A stretch of 64,000 nucleotides of DNA from the NCBI RefSeq assembly GCF_965140245.1, contig NC_134052.1, positions 186,001 through 250,000 of the forward strand, read 5' to 3'. Shown in pieces: positions 39,901-52,960 of this stretch (position 1 is its first letter; the number at the start of each line of letters is the position of its first letter). Under the pieces are notes generated by a model, which had not been told where the DNA came from, ran no database searches, and saw nothing but the letters and a program-made list of their open reading frames with translations. Source of the stretch: Athene noctua (taxonomy: Eukaryota; Chordata; Aves; Strigiformes; Strigidae). The translations under genes were made by a program, and so were the position numbers.

Positions 39901-42900
39901 ATGCTTACCAATGAATTCCTGGTACATTATGTTTTCATGCTCAGACCCTTTAAGAATTAGCTGATCATTCATCCCCCCTTTCACCTGTACAGGAAGCTCC
40001 AGAAAGCCACTTGCTTACAATTCTACAGAGTATCAATCCTGTACTAGGACAGCTTGAGCAAGTATTCAGTATCATTTTAACCTCACTATTAATTACCTTC
40101 CCTACTGTAGAGAAAAATTCTTCCAGGTCTCTCGGTCGAATTCTTGCAGCCAGCTGCATGCAAAATACTGTTCGAGCATCCCTCTCTTCAGGGGTAAGAT
40201 TATCAATAGGTTCTCTGAAAAGAGGAAAGTTCACTTAGAAAAATAATCCAAAATAAGGTAACTCACCTCTGAACCATGCATGGAATTTAAAAGTATCACT
40301 ACTTCATATTCTGATGGGGAAAGAAAACCATCCACAGTATTAAAAATGGCACGGGTTCAGAACCAAATACCTAGTATTAATATGATAGTAATACAATTTA
40401 CTACTTTAACATGACTAAACATCCTGTTTCAACTATAAAATATATAAAATTGTATTTTAAGTACAGAAGCCCCAATCAAACGGGGATGTCATTTGCTACT
40501 GTCCAGAACAGGTAACAGTAGCACTATAGAGCCTGCAGTCAAAAAGATCAAAGGCCAGGAAAACAAAGGAAAATGGGACTAATTAGCAAAGGCTAGCTGT
40601 CTGGACTCTCAGACAAGTAATACAGATTTTTTTGGTAAGATTTTAGTTTGCAAAGCAACATCCACCCAGTCACTTTGGAGTCATGACAGCCACTGCATAA
40701 ACAATACTAACATCTATACAAACAGAATTCCCAGTCCTCACTTTAGATTCAGCTAAGTCATAAAAAAGTACGAATAGTGAATAATTACTCTCATCCTTGA
40801 CACCAGAAGCACTGAATTAATTTTATTTCAATACCAACCGTTAGCTGAAATTAGATGCACCACTTTTAAGGTGTTAAAGCTTCAAGTCTAAAAAAAAAAA
40901 TATCTGACTTGTACTTAAGTACAGGACAGAATTAGCTTGCCTGAGCCTGGACTGAATTTTCAGTCATGCAATATGTATTTACATTTTTATAAGTATTTTT
41001 TAAATATTACTGAGAATACATACATAAAAAAACCCCTACATTGTCTCAGTGAGAGTTTGCTAATAATTAAAAAAAAACAAAGCAAGACTGGTTAAATTTA
41101 ACTGCATTAATTTGGAGACTAAGCTCATTAGCAGCTATCTAAATCCAATTCCCTTAAATGAGAAGCGAAAGAATGGATAAGCACCTCCTGGATTTCAGTG
41201 GTGCTTGGCTTCTCTACAAATAACATCCATATACGCTGAACAGGAAAACGAAGCACTTGTGCAGTACTTTTTCATTCTGTATTTAACATTATTAAGATTC
41301 AGCAGAAAAGCTAGCCAACTTAAATCACAATTAACAGTAGAAAGATTTGAGAATACAGAAACACAAAAAGCAAAGCAAGACATGCTTTGCAAACTGGTAT
41401 TATTTAAAACTGTACACCGCTGGGGGTGGGTGGGGGAGAGAGACAGTTTATGACATGGAGAAAGCAACATGTTTTCAATGCTCTCCTCTAGTGGGCTTTC
41501 TGCATGAATTCCAGCATTACTTGTGAGTATAAACTGGAGAGCAAGTAGTCATGCATTATTTCACCATTACTCTTCCAACTCCAACTGCACAAAAAACCCA
41601 TCCAAATGTGTGTGAAAATTCCTACCTAACAGGGCTCTTGTCTTTTCTGAAGGGACTTTTGCTTCTGGAGCGTCGCCTGCTATAAAGAGAGATTAAAGAG
41701 ACTGTAAGAAAACCTTCAAATACACCAGTCTGATTTTAATCAAAACCTATTGATGATAAATAAAAAGTAGAAAAAAAACTCAGAAACCTTAATTTGATGC
41801 TGTGAGGCAGACCAATCTTCCCTCTGATGGCACTGTTGAATTTTGGACCAGAACTATAGCAAAAGCAAAGACAGACATTACTCACCAGAGTACCTGAATT
41901 CAAGACTTCCTGTCTGTGCTCACATTACACTGCAAGTGCTCACCCACCCTTGTACCTGAACTTAACACTTTCCATTAGCAGCACCCATAACATGCATAGT
42001 TACATGCAGCACCCCAAACCGTAAGGCACAGAATAGGCTCCCTGCTCAGCTTCACCTGCATCACAAAACCCCAGAATATGCAGGACTCCAAGGAAGGATT
42101 GAATCATGAGCCAGCCAGACATGGCACATTTGTATGTGCAAAATATTGTGAGATACAGTTACTGTTGTAATCTTCTTTATGTGTTTTTTTTTTGTCCACC
42201 TGCATATTCTACCTACTGATGACTGCAAAGCAGTACCCTAATGGCCTGGAACTCAGCCTCAGAGTTTTGGGCAAACTGGTGCTGGCAAGACTATCTGCTA
42301 AAGCTTAACATTTTAAAACTGAAAGTTTAGTGAAATTTAAGGTGCAACTGGAAAACACAGTAGCTTCCTGCAGACATATGCAAGGGACATATTCACTAAT
42401 GTTGTCTCAGCTCTAGCCACTAAAGTGCTATGAATATGTAAATATAGCTTCCTTTACTTAAAGTTTTTAATGGACATCAAAACACTGAACCATTTAAGCC
42501 AGCAGTTAGCCTTATATAAACATGTCACCACAGAAGGAATCCAGTCTCTTGGCTGAATCTAATTTTAGTTCTCCAGGCTTCACAGAGGCTGTTACAACAA
42601 ATGGCAATTTGCCCATAGCTTCCATGTTAAACAAAGTTCTCTTGCTAGTTATTGTGGCACAGGTAAAAGATTGTGACATGAACAGTAAGATTCATCCTAT
42701 CATGTTCTCCCTGAATTTTATCTCCTTGTAGATACAAGGCAAAGAACAACACCTGTTAACATTCTTCCTGTATATCCACTGAATGGCAGAGGCACTGCTG
42801 CACAGACTGAATGCTAGGGGGTTTGTCGTTCCATCGGCACAGAATTAATTCTTTCTGCTGTGGCTATAAATTGATGTGAAAACACCCTGAAAGACACGGC

Positions 42901-45900
42901 AGTCTGACGACATTAAGGAGTCTTTCACTAAATCCATTTAGCCAACCAACTGGTCTGATAAAAGTCTTCTTCCTACTCAGTGGAGCAGTAATGCTTAGAG
43001 TTAAACTCAGCATCCACAACAAGGAGGAGAATGCCTATTTTTAAAGATGTCATGACACAGGTGGAAGTAGTGGGCCAAGATCCAAAACCGTGCTGGCCAG
43101 GTTAAAGCAAGGGAAATATGGCCCTGTATGACACTGGAAAAAAATAAAGAAAAAAAGACCATTTAGAAACTACTTATTAAGAGAAAATAAGACATTAAAA
43201 ATAGGCACATGTTGAGATGAGATCACTATTGATCAAAAACAGAATTTTTTTGCTTAAGATAAATTACTCCACTTCCTACTCAAGTTCAGAGAAATGCCTG
43301 CTGGGAGCGTGGTTCAGGTTCCCCAGTGCCTATGACACATACTGCCAAAAGCTGCCCCTGGAATGTTGGTACTAATTCCAGAGGCTGGCTGCTTACCAGA
43401 GCTGGGATTGTCTTGCATCTTTACACACTTCCTGATGTAAAACACAGTGCTCTTCATTTCAATTCAAATGCAGGAAGACACACCCATTAGTTACTCCAGA
43501 ATACTAACATGCAGACCAACTAAATGGTGATCAATAATCAAGACCATGAGTTTTTAAGGAAACAGTGAAAGAAATGTTTTAAGTGTTTGTCCTAACCTAA
43601 TGAAAAAACCTGAGAAGATACACAATAACAGTTTTCAAATACACACAACTCCCAAGAAAAAAAAATCATCCCCCCACAACTCCAAAAATCTCTTTTCCAT
43701 TTTCACTCGATAAATAAGTAGTATCTTATTTATATGGCTACATGGGAGAAACAGTAAAAAAAAAACAAACAGCAAACTAAAGCTGTAACAGACCACTGGA
43801 ATGGACTGAGCAAAAAGCTGCCTGGGGCAAGATGATGATGTAAGTTACCATCTGAGGATCCTTTTTTAACAGTACTCTGCAGGATGTATTTCTCTGGGTT
43901 TTCCTAAGGAGGCTTGTTTGTAAAGCTGTTGATCTCAGGGGAATTTTCTTCTTTCCTCCTACTGCCTAAGAACTCTTTGCAATTGCTGCCCAGTTCCTGC
44001 TATCATGTATGGAAGTACCAAGTCACAAGCAATTTACGTCCAGGGGTTACCTTCTCCATCAGCCAAATGCACTGGAGTCCTGCGTACAGCCAAAGCACAG
44101 CTAGGTACATGTTCTCCTCAACCTACGTGATGCCACATGGCCCAAGAACAACAGCCAGATCAGCAGACAGTAAAATATCAGCTTTCACCTGCTCAGTCAT
44201 ATACAAGACTCCAACAAAATTCTCACACAAGGCAAGCTTTGGCTAACAGTCCAGGAGAACCATGATGCACTTTCAGTCCTCATGTAATAACCCTGTTTGC
44301 CCAGCAGCTTTGCCCAAATTCTTCGTTCTAGAATAGCAACAGAACAGTCTAAGTGCCTTCTACTTGTATGTTAGCAATAGCTGGTATTTATCAGACAGAT
44401 TTCTAAACAAGAAGTTCTTTCTCCTGACCTAATAATATATCTGCAGAAGGAGCAAGATAGGTGAGAAGAATAACACTTTAAAACCCTGTGAACACTGAGC
44501 AATGCAAGCTAGTCACCCAATCTTATAAAATTAAAACATTTAATCACTATCTCATGCTTAAAGTTGACAAATTCAAAGTCCTCGGGTTCTGTCACACTCT
44601 TCCTTCTGAATTACCTATACTAGACTTTCTCTTCTCACTATTGCAGAGATGCTTCCACATCACCCCTGGCAGCAAAATCATCTTGGTTTACAAATAGTGG
44701 CTTGAAAAGGGGCCTTAATAGAGCCAGTAAGAAAGATCATAAGGAGGAGGAAGAGTAAAAAATAAAACTTAAAAAAAATATAGCCACAAAGCATTCTGAA
44801 CTCAATGTTGCAGCCAGCTACAACACTGCCTGAAGTACCACCAACCCAGAACTGTCTGAACAGCCCCACAAGGTGAGAATCCAGATTCAAATGCTCCAAC
44901 CAGTGAGAGCATTCTGGTAGTTACTTGTGAAACTCTGAGCTGATGGAACTGCTACAGAGATGGTTTCTTCATATGGAAGCACCCTTTTTGTAGATTCAAA
45001 GGAGTCTGATGGTATGGAAGGCTTCATCTCCAGAACTTGTGTCTTCCTGAAAGTCAGCGTCTGTTATACAGCTTTTAGAGGTGAACATCTGCCTCAAAGA
45101 GTCCTAAACAAGAAATTAAGAATTCTTCCCCCTCCTATCTTCTGAGGTCCTTCTCCTTCACAACTTCTAGGCCAAAAGTACAAATCCAGAATCACATTAG
45201 CATGTACATCACTTCAACAGCATCATCCATGACCTACAAGTGAACAACAGCCAACTACTGGCTACCCAACAGTCAGTACCAATGCCTCAGGGATGCACCT
45301 AGTTGCCCTACACCAGTGCTGCACTAAACTATTTTAAATGCTAAAATTCTACTTGGTTAAATGAAAGCATCAATTCAACAACTGAAGCAAAGAACACAAC
45401 ACTGCCAAACCAATAAGCACAAGCTTGTATTCTGAGGGGATACTAGATTATCTCACTTTTTGGTTCACGGTCTTCTCAATAGTAGACAAATTGCCCAGAA
45501 ATGCTATGGAACAGTATCATAACAATTGAAAAGACCTCTTGCAATCGTTTACCTTCCTGGTGCAACCTATCAATACATTAGAACAGACATGGGTTACTGT
45601 AGTAACATCCATACTTTCAACCTCTACTTGAGGAAATTCTTCCGGAAGACCAGAGCACTGAAACTCCCAAATTTCTCCAAGTGAAGAACCTTCTCACCTA
45701 GTGCCAATAGAAGAAACAAATAATAAAACCCCCCAATGCAGCAGCTCCCAATCAAGCGGTCAAAATGGAGGACATGCTCTGGACATGACATGATACTGGA
45801 GGTGAGAAGACTGGCAGGCTCCACATACAGAAGGCTGAAGTTCTTGATGAAGGTCCTCAGTTCATGACTCAGTCTGGAGCCACAACAGTGGCACTGGCAC

Positions 45901-48900
45901 AACCCACCTTGCTAATGCCATCTTACAGGTGCCCAGAGCAGCTTTACAGAGGCTCTGAAAGGCTTGATACACGAGACAGAGTAATAATCAGAGCTCTTAT
46001 GCTCTATGATCCCCAAGTACACAGGACTGTTGAAAGCACAGGATGCCACTGCATCCCAGCAGATTCAGGAGCTGCAGTACATTTTCAATATGAAAATGCC
46101 AACATCCAGGTGACTTAGTGCAAAATGAGATCCTGAGACCCCAGGCATTTTTCATCTGCATTCCATGAGCACCAAAAGGAATGTGGTCCCTGGATTGGGA
46201 CACAGCCACCTAGAAAAACATTCATATGCAGAAAACTGTACAAGCCTGCAATTTATCAGAGGTAAACACCATGTTCTCAAACATCTTGAGAGAGATTTCT
46301 CCATCACGGATGACGTTACATGCCATGATTTTTTTAAAAAAAAATAAATATATATATATATATCCTTTCCAAATGCCTGCCCCTGACATGATTTTGCATT
46401 CTGAGATTTGACAACAGTTAAGATGCGACCCAGACAAAAGCAGACACAAACAGCAGCCTCAGGTAATCAATGAAAGCCAAGCATACAGCCCAGTTCTCAC
46501 TGTTTTTCTGCTTCTTTGAAGGCAAAAAGAAGTGATGGAGAGCAAAGGGGAGGGCAGAAATACAAAACAGCAGAAACAGAATAAATACTGATGAAAAAAT
46601 GGTTATTGAGAAATTATTTACAACTGTTGGGAACTAGCTATAGCAGAAGTTCTATCAAGCCAAAGGTCTGAGAAGAACTGAAGAATTAGCCTCTAAACAA
46701 GTTTGAGAAAAAGCAAATATGCAACGCATGGGCATTACTAAAACAAGACACTTCCAGTTTGGATGCCTAAACACAGGAAGCGTTTCTGCATAACCATTTA
46801 AGAGCAGCAACCCCGTAAAAACTTTTTACTACTTTTTGAGTTACATGTTTTATGAGTCCATAACAAAGTCACAGACTACTATTCATTTTTTGACAGATGA
46901 ATCGCCAGGTTGATATGCTAGATAGTTAGGACATGTAGAAAACCTGCTCGTTATTTTAATTTTGTAATAAACTTTGCCTTCCAGTCAGTGGTACACATTC
47001 ACTTGCTTTTACATCTTTCTGCATTTGGGTAAGAATGAAAACTATCAGGAGAAACCAAGCAATGTTACTGTCCTCCTCTTTTTTCCTCCATATTTATTGA
47101 CACTGTTCAACCTTAATCTCTCAGCTTCTTTTTTGAGATTAGTGACTGATTTAGAAAGCAGAGAGCGAAACTTTAAGCTTCCGCATCATACAATGAAGCA
47201 GCACACATGCAACTCTACATAAATAACCTACTAGGGACTTCTATAGCGGCCTCTGAATCTGCGATCTCTACTTCTAGAACGGCTGCGTCTGCGCTCTTTG
47301 CTTCTGCTCCGTTTCCTTTCCCGGCTCCTGCTCTTCTTCCTTTCCCGATCTCTGCTCCGTTTGCGTTCCTTACTTCTGCTCCTCTTCCTGTCATGGCTTC
47401 GACTTCGGCTCTTGCTCTTTTTTCTCCTGAGAGACACAAATACAGCTTTGGTTACACATGTAGTTCAGTGTTATTATTTACCTCACATTCCACAGTTCCT
47501 CTAACCTGGTGTCACAGACATTGATAAAAAATTTCTAACCGTTGCTATTTATACAAGTTTCTTTTGTTAAACGGGAAGTTACTCATATCAGCAATCTTTT
47601 AAAATTTATCATGCTCCAAAGCACTTTATTTTAAATTCTGTAATCACATTTCCAAAAACAGTAGGACTGAAAAAATATTTCCTGCATTAAATCTAATACA
47701 TACTAAATGCAGTACTTCATGTGCCTTTCAAACATACATTAAATACACCATCAAGATGCTAAAATGAAATTATATTATACAGAAAAATAAAACAAAACAC
47801 AACAAAAATAGAAAGGAAGAGACAAGTCTGAGGGAAAGTTGTTTCCTCTTGATACTCCCTGCCAACAGTCTTAACACACTACACTGGCTAAGATATTACT
47901 TCCTACTTGCTACTCTCACTCATAACACCCTTGTTTTTCTAAGTCCGCTGCTCTTACAGGTTTGGGGCAAACTGCAGATCTTCATAATTTTAACTATTTA
48001 CTAAGAAAATTAAAACTTTTATAATCTGTAAGTCAATTATACCTCATATTTGAAAAACATTGAACCACTGTTCCATTCTTGGCAGACTACTGTGTTATTT
48101 GCAATTTTTTTTTTTCCTATCTCAGTCTCAGACCATAAAAACTTGAGTCTCCTTAGTTTCTGAAATATGTAGGTAAGTATACATAAAACACACATTGAAC
48201 AGGTGCTCAAGCAATTATTTAAGACAGTAATTTACCTCAAACTACGTTTTGGGAATAACCAACAGCTGCTAAACTTCCGAAATTCAAAACATCCTTCATT
48301 TCTGAATTTTTCCTCTCCCCCTTTTGGGCACTTTGATTATATACACCATCTTTTTTCAAAGTGTTCACTCACACACTTATATCTCTGTATGCTGCCACCT
48401 CCCCTTTCTAAAGAAGTTCAGCCCTGTTAGTTTATACATGGCCATTGAAAGTAAGACTTCTAGTTAGTTTCAATTACTAAAGTAAAAATCTCTCAGCTAC
48501 TATATCTGAGCCTAACCATCACTAGCAGCTTTTGTTCTCCTATCTCCACCTCTGATGACCCTTTAAAACTGTATTTATCTCTCAAGAGAAACATTTTGTG
48601 ATTTGGTTTTAAAAACTGGAAATATTTCTTTTAATTGGCTGCTTATCTAAAATATCCCATCAGTTTCTCTAATTTTTTTGTATGGATGGAGAAGCTGCTG
48701 CATCAAAACCAGATATTCAGAAGCTTCACCATCCCTGATGAGGTGACACCACCCAGAAATCCAGACTGATCCACATGAACGTCACTTAATCACACTTTCT
48801 ACTGTAATGCAGTTTGTCACAGGCATGCACAGTCTCTCCAAGGATCCATACCAGTATCTCCCTAAATTAAAACCCTCATAATGGCTCTGAAAAATACTAC

Positions 48901-51900
48901 TTGTAGCTCTGTATACTGGCCAGTACCAGTAACTAATAACTGCAGCTAACAGTGTCAGTAAAGATAGCAACCATTCACTATCCAATTGTGAGCTGAACCC
49001 TTTTTGCATGCAGACTCCTAACAGTTAAGATCCATGTTCTGCCTTTCAATCACATTATTAAACTGGACATACAGCATAAGCATGTAGTAAAATTGCAGAT
49101 TCTTAACTTTCTAAAACAGAAATTTAGTATGATTGGACAATTTTGAAAGCTGCACACTGAATCTAATGTTATTTTTCAGTTGTTGATATTTGTTGTGGAT
49201 TACAGTTGTCCTGACAGTTTCAATCTTCTTTCAGTATTGTCCAACTGAAGTAGATCAAGACTATCCTCTAGATTCTGACACCCCAAGCAATTTAATTGAT
49301 AAGCAAAGCAAGAAGTCTTGTAAAGCCGATATACACCTTAATCTTCAGCAACAGAGTACACTGTCACAAGTCACATACAAAATGGTGATTTGTTCTTTAA
49401 AGATTTAGGGGAACAACAGCTGTATCAAATCAAAACTCTGGGACAAAAAAGCTTCATACTATCACAGAACTGCAGTACAAGAATAACTAAGCTTCTAGCA
49501 ATTGCTGAGTTGAAAACTGAAATGGAAAGATACCACAAGAGCAACATTTCTCAACAGACACAAGGAGTACAATTAGGAAAGCAGAAAGAGGTGAAACTCC
49601 ACACAAGTAACACTGCAAGACTAATAGCAGCAAAACAACTCGACTTTCTTCTATTTTACAGTAGTAAGATTTTCTTCTAAACTTGAATTTACTCGTTTTC
49701 TGAGTATAAACACAAACTCAGTGCATACAGGTCCAACTTGAAAATGGGACCATGGGGAGAAAGATAAGAAATGTCATTACTTTAGTCTTGAAGTTACAAC
49801 AACTAAAGAAAATTAGCTGAAGTATTTTCTATTACTCTCATCATTATACCATGAACCAAGGTCAGAACCAATTCTAAAATTTAAAAACCACTGCTTTTCT
49901 TTCAGATCCCAGTTTGTATTTTGAGACTAGCCATCCAAATAAAAGCAGTGTTTTACATGCCATGTATATACTTTAAAGCAATAGAAATTCAGAACTTAAA
50001 AATACTGGGAGAAGCTGCTTTTGATGGGGTTTTAGCAGTCTTGAGTATTTAGCATGATAATGATGTTCACAGTATTGTCTAGAACACAGATATAAGATAT
50101 AATCAATTTTAGATTATTCAATTCCAATGTAAGTCTGATGTTGGAATTGGACTTTTCATGTGCCAAATATTTATATACCTAGGAAGAAATGTTCTTTGGA
50201 TCCATACAGCATTTCATCTGTACTACTTCAGAAGATGACAAGAGCGTACATGCTCACTTCTTAAGTTAGGTTTGTATTATACAAACACACTGGTTACTGT
50301 TCACTTGACTATCAAATCAGTATTATTCTTCCTACAGCAACTAACAAGCATCATTTGGTGATAAGGAAGGTAAAGAATTTAACAGACTTAAAAGCCTTCC
50401 ATTTCAGAGACTCTTCTATGCAAGGCATTTTCCTTCAAACTTCTGATTTGATTCCAGACTGTTTGGGTCATCAGCAGGTTCATACCCTGGTTCCTTGAAG
50501 GGGTTACAGTATCATTTTATAAATTTTATATTAGTAACAAAAAATTTAGAAATTTTCAAATTGGGGGGGGGGGGGGGGGGGGCCAAGGGAGGAATAGAGG
50601 GAGGGGATCCAACACCCTAAACATTTTTATGAAGGCACCACTATCTTTAAATGGTTTGAACTCTTCCAAATCACATAAAATTCTACACCAAACATTTTTT
50701 TTAAAATGAAAAGTCCATTGTACTGCTAAAGAACATAAAGAAATAAAATATGCTGCACCTACCAAGTCTGTATTTTTATCTAATGCTAATATTAAATGTT
50801 TTAACAACTTTGATGACAGTGACCAGGGTGTAACTACATCTGTAACCAGAAGAAAATTTCATAAATGCTGCAGTTGCAGCAACTGCAAATATCAATCTTT
50901 TCCCGTTTTATTTCCCCAAACACTACTGACATGCATTGCCAAGTTTACAAATCCGTACCCTCCCTCCAAATGTAGAGAATTGAGAAAATACTTACTTCTT
51001 GCTGCGTTCTTCATGGCCATTGGCACTGCTCAATTTGTTCTCATCCTAAGCAGGGTTGATAGAAGAACATCGTGAGGACGAAGCGGAAACATTTCAAGTG
51101 GTCAAAGGGTAATGGGAATAGGAATAAGAAAATACAAAAACAAAAATTTTAATACTAAATTACTTGTTTACAGATTAATGTGGAAAGCTTTAGAAAATTT
51201 AGGTAGGCATGTTTAACCACTTTGCTGCTTAAATTTAAGTCATACAATTACAAAATACAAGACTTACATCATTTAAAAGTGTATATTAAATTGTAGATAC
51301 TTCCTTACATGGTTTAGAGAGCAAATTATCCTGTAGAATTCAGCACTCAAGTGGTTAAATGTTATTTCTATAAAACGTAAGAGGAAGTTTCAGGTTTGTG
51401 TTTGTGTGCCCCTCTGATCAGTACCAAGGCTATATCTCTGCCTAAGCCCCAGTGGCTATGCTAGCAGCCAGCCACTATGGATTTCCTGTGACCGATGTCA
51501 TTCCCGAGATCTTCGCTCATTTTCGTTGAAGGGTTGTAAGAGCTTGATGTCACCTCTGTCACACATCTCGCCCTGAAGCAAACAGGGATTCACACTGCTT
51601 TAGTAACGTCGACTCCCAAGAAAGTCATCAATAATCCACCAGTCCAGCCTAAACATTCCCTATTTCCATACCTGTTTACATGGAAAATATCCATGTTAAA
51701 CCAGGACACAAGAATTTTAACATAACAATTTACAAATTTCTCTTCAAGATTTTAACGTAACTGCTACATATTACATAAACTAAATATACCACTTAAAACT
51801 TACAAATGCTCATCCAAAATTCATGACATGGTTGTAATAAACACTGCAGAATAGACTAACAATAGCTGCTATGTAATTTATATACTTGCTTTACAGTTTA

Positions 51901-52960
51901 ATCACATCAGTTACATCCAAAGTACAATTCCTAAGCAACTTATACTTAATATACATTTTTTGCGAAACCAGTGCTAAAGCATGCATAATGTTAACACTTC
52001 ACCACCATTTGGTGAAAAACAAAAAAAGACAGTATTCATTTGCTGCTGGTATAGGTAAAAGACATCACTACGGTAATTGATAAAAATTTTGAGAAAAAAT
52101 GGACATTTCCTAATTAAACAACTAGGATAGAAGAATACAAGAGTTTATTTTAGAATGACACCGCAGACTGTGATACTGTCTTTTACTTGCTAAGAACATT
52201 CTATTCAGGGATCCAAGAATTTCCGAAATTCGTTCACTCAGCAATAGATTTCCATCTGCCCTGTTAAAAGATTAACTGCCACCAGTCTTCTGCATTAAAA
52301 GCAAGTCTCACTCTTCTTGCACTGAGCAGATTGTTCAAATATTTACTTGCCATGGGACTGGTGAAAAGGTTATTCTTGGAACCCTGCTGTTTTCCCAAAC
52401 CACTGCATTCACCTTGTTGCTATACCAAACTGGACCTGGCAATTTTAGGAGAGGTTTTCGGTTTCTTGGTTTTGGGGGGGGGTGGGGGGTGTTTTGGTTT
52501 TTGTTGTTGGTTGATTTTTGGGTGGGGGTTTTGTGCTTTTGTTTTTGGTTTTTGTTTTTTGTTTTTTTTAAACCTAGGGGACCACGGTACAGCGATACGT
52601 CACTCAATTACTACCTTATGATTGACAGTTCACACTGGAATCAAAGGTGAATTCATGGGAGTAGAGGTGAGATATCGTTAGGCAAGTCTACAAAGAGAGA
52701 TAGATGGGCATTTATTCATCACGCTGAAGTGAAACTACTGCACAATATAATTACATTAACAGTATATATTTACTTGTAAGTTACATGTAATGCATCTCCA
52801 ATAAGATAAATCATGAGGGCTCCAGGGATGTTAGTTTACAGTTCAGCAGTAGTTTCATGAATAATGCTAAATTAAGGTAAGCAGGACCTCACTGCCACAT
52901 TTTTCTCACCTTCTTGTAAGGAGCCTCAAGCATTGCTTCAATATCAATATCATCAGCCAT
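24902..52960 (-). CDS. RBM39: RNA-binding protein 39 (CAPER-alpha), U2AF65-like splicing factor (16 coding exons, 522 aa)
   Basis: Nuclear splicing factor and transcription coactivator. Coding exons, high to low: 52960-52910, 51045-50996, 47426-47232, 41853-41788, 41679-41626, 40214-40097, 39478-39326, 38800-38663, 37093-37028, 35585-35381, 35205-35128, 29512-29480, 28323-28248, 28084-27979, 25179-25101, 25002-24902. They sum to 1569 bases in frame with GT-AG junctions. Layout: MADDIDIEAMLEAPYKK start; an Arg/Ser domain about 34-98 (mostly one exon); RRM1 about 153-229 (VFCMQL, KGIAYVEF); RRM2 about 250-330 (LYVGSL, KGYGFITF); an Ala/Gln linker; and a C-terminal U2AF-homology RRM about 430-510 with the GRWFAGK motif. 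The RRM2 helix ITEDMLRGIFEPFGR, the DCAF15-sulfonamide contact in human, looks unchanged. Compared with the 524-aa human isoform, two residues are missing at the exon 13/14 join (NEVLAAAA). The gene is intact. Confidence 0.98.
29530..35100 (-). other. Long RBM39 intron with decayed retroposon relics
   Basis: The largest intron segment (29513-35127). The exon at 29480-29512 is preceded by a long T-rich polypyrimidine tract on the minus strand. Within the intron, minus-strand positions about 33377-33690 hold a relic with an endonuclease-like GDFN motif. A TA-rich microsatellite lies near 32552-32573. The rest is AT-rich without supportable genes. Confidence 0.55.
33377..33690 (-). mobile_element. 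Relic of a non-LTR retrotransposon endonuclease (CR1/L3-like?)
   Basis: A minus-strand frame of 64 codons contains YVIMGDFNFPDTDW followed by a hydrophilic stretch ending in FLDVISDKFLHQTL. GDFN is the hallmark of the apurinic-type endonuclease in LINE ORF2, and the spacing to FL...FL resembles CR1-family proteins. The frame is short, and an overlapping frame carries the upstream part, so it is an old frameshifted fragment. The family assignment is inference. Confidence 0.4.
35841..36585 (-). mobile_element. Candidate solo LTR (or other insertion) in an RBM39 intron
   Basis: A block of higher GC lies in an AT-rich intron between the exons at 35381-35585 and 37028-37093. On the plus strand it runs from TGCAATC to ATTTAACA, flanked by GATAT and GATGT, which could be a 5-bp target duplication with one mismatch. 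On the minus strand it has an inverted CCAAT-type element (CATTGGG), a TATA-like GGATAAAAGC (about 36344-36353) and a T-rich second half like the LTR at 2310-2693. No polyadenylation hexamer was found. It holds an uninterrupted 173-codon frame (36367-35846). Boundaries and class are tentative. Confidence 0.4.
41677..41682 (-). promoter_or_regulatory. NAGNAG tandem splice acceptor of an RBM39 exon
   Basis: The minus strand reads TAGCAG at the acceptor. Use of the first AG gives ...KLSRRRS; use of the second removes exactly one codon and gives ...KLRRRS, in frame both ways. The longer form agrees with the human protein as I know it. Confidence 0.7.
41860..47225 (-). other. RBM39 intron, no further gene seen
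   Basis: About 5.4 kb between the exon at 41788-41853 and the Arg/Ser exon at 47232-47426. I see only short random open frames on both strands, a few A runs and the TA microsatellite. No repeat family could be named. Confidence 0.5.
46346..46364. repeat. (TA)n microsatellite
   Basis: A short alternating TA run in the RBM39 intron between the Arg/Ser exon and the next exon. Confidence 0.8.
50563..50582 (+). repeat. Poly-G tract, 20 G
   Basis: Twenty consecutive G on the plus strand (C on the RBM39 sense strand) in an intron about 410 bases downstream, in RBM39 sense, of the exon at 50996-51045. It is followed by purine-rich sequence. Confidence 0.85.
51400..51572 (-). other. RBM39: Candidate RBM39 poison exon
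   Basis: In the intron after the start-codon exon, the minus strand has a good acceptor, TGTTTGCTTCAG, ending at 51573. Splicing the start-codon exon (phase 0) to it reads 24 in-frame codons and then TGA at 51498-51500, which would trigger nonsense-mediated decay. Downstream GT candidates exist (for example CTTG|GTACTG) but the donor is not settled, so the low edge is approximate. RBM39 is known to autoregulate through a conserved poison exon in this part of the gene; that this is its orthologue is inference. Confidence 0.55.
52440..52571 (+). repeat. G/T-rich low-complexity tract
   Basis: Runs of G (including a run of nine) alternate with T-rich GGTTTTTG-like units on the plus strand, in an RBM39 intron. 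On the transcribed RNA the tract is A/C-rich. It is probably low-complexity expansion; open frames here are artefacts. Confidence 0.75.

Noticed and set aside
52331..52650. Frames rich in Gly, Phe and Trp over the G/T tract
   Set aside because: Low-complexity DNA, with matching frames open on the opposite strand.
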